64,000 nt of DNA from Alloalcanivorax xiamenensis (GTDB lineage: Bacteria > Pseudomonadota > Gammaproteobacteria > Pseudomonadales > Alcanivoracaceae), in the NCBI RefSeq assembly GCF_009846745.1, contig NZ_AQPF01000003.1, positions 62,001 through 126,000 of the forward strand, written 5' to 3'. Shown piece by piece: positions 62,598-64,000 of the stretch (position 1 is the first letter of the stretch; each line of letters starts with the position of its first letter). A model generated the notes under the pieces. The model saw nothing but the letters and a program-made list of their open reading frames with translations, was not told the origin of the DNA and searched no databases. A program made the translations under genes and the position numbers.

Positions 62598-63548
62598 TCA
62601 GCGTGATGCGGATTCGACTTTGACCCACCAGGGTGTCAGGCGTGTCACTTTCACCGGCAAGGTCGCTTCCAGCACCTGGAGAATGCGATCCGTGTCGTCC
62701 AGCGGAAAGCCGCCGCTGAGTTTCAGATCCGCCACGCTCTGGTCATAGCGGAGCACGCCGTGCCGATAGCGGGCCAGTTCATCAAGGAAATCCCCCAGCC
62801 GACGACCATTGGCCACCAGCAGGTTGTCACGCCAGGCGCTCTCTTCCGTCGGCAGCCGCGGGTTCTCCCAACGCCCCTCGCCATCGACGATAACGCCCTG
62901 CCCGGCCTCGACCAGTCGCTCGCCGACGTCGCCAACGACGGAGCTCACCGCCACCCGGCCACGATCAACGCGCACCCGCAGTCGTCCATCGGTGAGGCGC
63001 ACTCCGAAGGCGGTGCCCAGCGGCGCCGCCGAACCCAAAGCGGTGGCGACACGCATGGGGCGGGCATCCCGGGCGGTCTCCAGATACAGTTCGCCAGCCC
63101 ACAGACGCAGTAGCCGGTGGTCAGCATTGAAGTCGAGAGACACCGCGCTGCGCGTGTTCAACCACAAACGGCTGCCGTCTGGCAGTGTCACTTCGTGAAT
63201 TTCCCCCACCGCGGTGCGCAGATCCGCCCGCCCCAGCCCCGCGGGCCGTTGCCGCCAGCCCCACCATCCCAGCGGTGCCAGGAACAGCGCCCCGCCCAGC
63301 CCGCGCAACAGGCGCCGGCGACGGCGCCCGGCATCGCTCAGAATGTCACCCACGGACTTTACCGGCATGGCATGAAAGGCGCGGTCGATTCGCTCCACCT
63401 TGTCCCAGGCTCGTTGGTTATCGGCGCTGGCAGCGAGCCACCGGTGCCAGCGTTCCCGGTCCTCGTCACTGACATCGCCATCACCGAGAAGGGCGAACCA
63501 GCGGGCGGCGTGCTCCAACGCCTCCTCTGAGACTTCGGCGTTGCTCAC
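62598..63548 (-). CDS. FecR-type anti-sigma regulator
   Basis: The 316-residue protein has an N-terminal cytoplasmic part (DUF4880-like, ALEHAARWFALLGDGDVSDEDRERWHRWL), a membrane helix (about 82-97, LLRGLGGALFLAPLGWWG), and a periplasmic FecR domain with TAVGEIHEVTLPDGSRLWLNTRSAVSL (quoted in part) and LGTAFGVRL. It contacts the STN domain of the receptor and the FecI-type sigma. It overlaps the end of the sigma gene by four bases. Confidence 0.93.
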   Translation of the reverse strand: MSNAEVSEEALEHAARWFALLGDGDVSDEDRERWHRWLAASADNQRAWDKVERIDRAFHAMPVKSVGDILSDAGRRRRRLLRGLGGALFLAPLGWWGWRQRPAGLGRADLRTAVGEIHEVTLPDGSRLWLNTRSAVSLDFNADHRLLRLWAGELYLETARDARPMRVATALGSAAPLGTAFGVRLTDGRLRVRVDRGRVAVSSVVGDVGERLVEAGQGVIVDGEGRWENPRLPTEESAWRDNLLVANGRRLGDFLDELARYRHGVLRYDQSVADLKLSGGFPLDDTDRILQVLEATLPVKVTRLTPWWVKVESASR

Positions 63549-64000
63549 GGCAGCAGCCCCGGATCCGCCTTCAAGCAGTGAAACATGGCCTGCTCGATGT
63601 AATTGCGCACCGTCCTTTCCGACACCACCAACCGCGCGGCGATATCGACATAGCGCATGCCATCCAGGCGGGACATCAGGAAAGCCCGCCGCACCCTGGA
63701 AGGCAAGGCATCCAGCAATACGTCAATGCGATAAAGGGTCTCGACCACCAGGTAGCAGGCTTCCGGCGATATCGCGACAGGCTCGGGCTGTTGCTGGAGC
63801 GTCTCCAGGTAGGCCTGCTCAATGGCTTTGCGGCGCCAGTAATTGGCCAGCAGTGCATTGGCGATACGGCCAAGAAAGGCCTTCGGTTCGCGGATAGCGG
63901 CAATGTCGTCTTCACGGCGCAGCAACCGCGCGAAGGTATCCTGGGCCAGGTCGGCGGCCAGCTCGGAGCAGCCCGAGCGCCGGTACAGCACCGCTCGCAG
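63545..64000 (-). CDS. FecI-type ECF sigma factor, 5' end cut by the window edge
   Basis: The frame is open from the window edge to a stop at 63545, about 151 codons. Region 2 is entered at LAADLAQDTFARLL, with PKAFLGRIANALLANYWRR, and region 4 shows LDALPSRVRRAFLMSRLDGMRYVDIAARLVVSERTVRNYIEQAM (quoted in part). This matches the FecI class that directs expression of its receptor operon. The overlap with fecR supports coupling. The true start lies outside the window. Confidence 0.92.
   Translation of the reverse strand: MRAVLYRRSGCSELAADLAQDTFARLLRREDDIAAIREPKAFLGRIANALLANYWRRKAIEQAYLETLQQQPEPVAISPEACYLVVETLYRIDVLLDALPSRVRRAFLMSRLDGMRYVDIAARLVVSERTVRNYIEQAMFHCLKADPGLLP

Overview
This 64 kb window is G+C-rich, densely coded DNA from a free-living aerobic gammaproteobacterium. 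The glyA, nrdR, ribD and ettA neighbourhood, the complete-looking phenylacetyl-CoA epoxidase genes, the acyl-CoA and SDR enzymes and the scattered REP-type palindromes fit an oil- or aromatics-degrading marine lineage such as Alcanivorax/Alloalcanivorax. The genus is inferred from gene content, not demonstrated.

Layout. 1-1.4 kb: two exported proteins, the first cut by the window edge. 1.7-4.5 kb: a NarL-type response regulator and a membrane histidine kinase with a PDZ-like segment and a ComP-like architecture. 4.6-9.8 kb: paaGIJK and the repressor gene paaX. 10.2-14.8 kb: a five-gene branched-chain-amino-acid-type (HAAT) ABC transporter operon divergent from paaX. 14.8-15.5 kb: non-coding, full of palindromic repeats. 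15.5-24.3 kb: a signal peptidase I paralogue lacking the usual catalytic lysine, several exported proteins, a GNAT acetyltransferase and a lipoprotein 5'-nucleotidase. 24.5-34.4 kb: an accessory catabolic cluster with a duplicated Cys-rich protein, three SDRs, an orphan TRAP binding protein, an ACAD10/11-like dehydrogenase and kinase pair, a histidine phosphatase, and GntR and AraC regulators. 34.5-37.4 kb: a truncated Tat-type flavoprotein, a tannase-family lipoprotein and an orphan TacA-type antitoxin. 37.4-41.5 kb: a compact defence island with an Eco29kI-like restriction enzyme, a 5-methylcytosine methyltransferase, Vsr, SymE with a candidate antisense RNA, and an A+T-rich stand-alone SIR2 protein. 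41.6-47.5 kb: paaABCDEZ. 48-51.3 kb: cupin, TetR, FosA, RibD and NrdR. 51.6-56.5 kb: GlyA, a chemoreceptor and EttA. 56.5-59.8 kb: an ECF sigma with a zinc-finger partner, DoxX, a LuxR regulator and a permuted NlpC/P60 protein. 59.8-64 kb: a FecA/FecR/FecI-type iron uptake and signalling unit, with the sigma factor cut by the edge.

How the parts work together. The two paa blocks supply ligase, epoxidase, isomerase, ring hydrolase/aldehyde dehydrogenase, thiolase and thioesterase for phenylacetate, but no paaF or paaH is present here. Three intergenic regions (before paaG, between paaX and the ABC transporter, before paaA) share ATGACACA followed exactly 29 nt later by a TTTATGTGTC-like half-site, strongest in front of paaA. 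In each region the pair overlaps a plausible promoter. This suggests one PaaX regulon that also includes the ABC transporter, which may therefore import phenylacetate or a related aromatic acid.

The most distinctive observations are the PaaX operator architecture with the divergent transporter, the symE/antisense-RNA arrangement inside the defence island, the Lys-to-Met signal peptidase paralogue, the duplicated CGSGGR/CxxC protein, and two families of long palindromic repeats.
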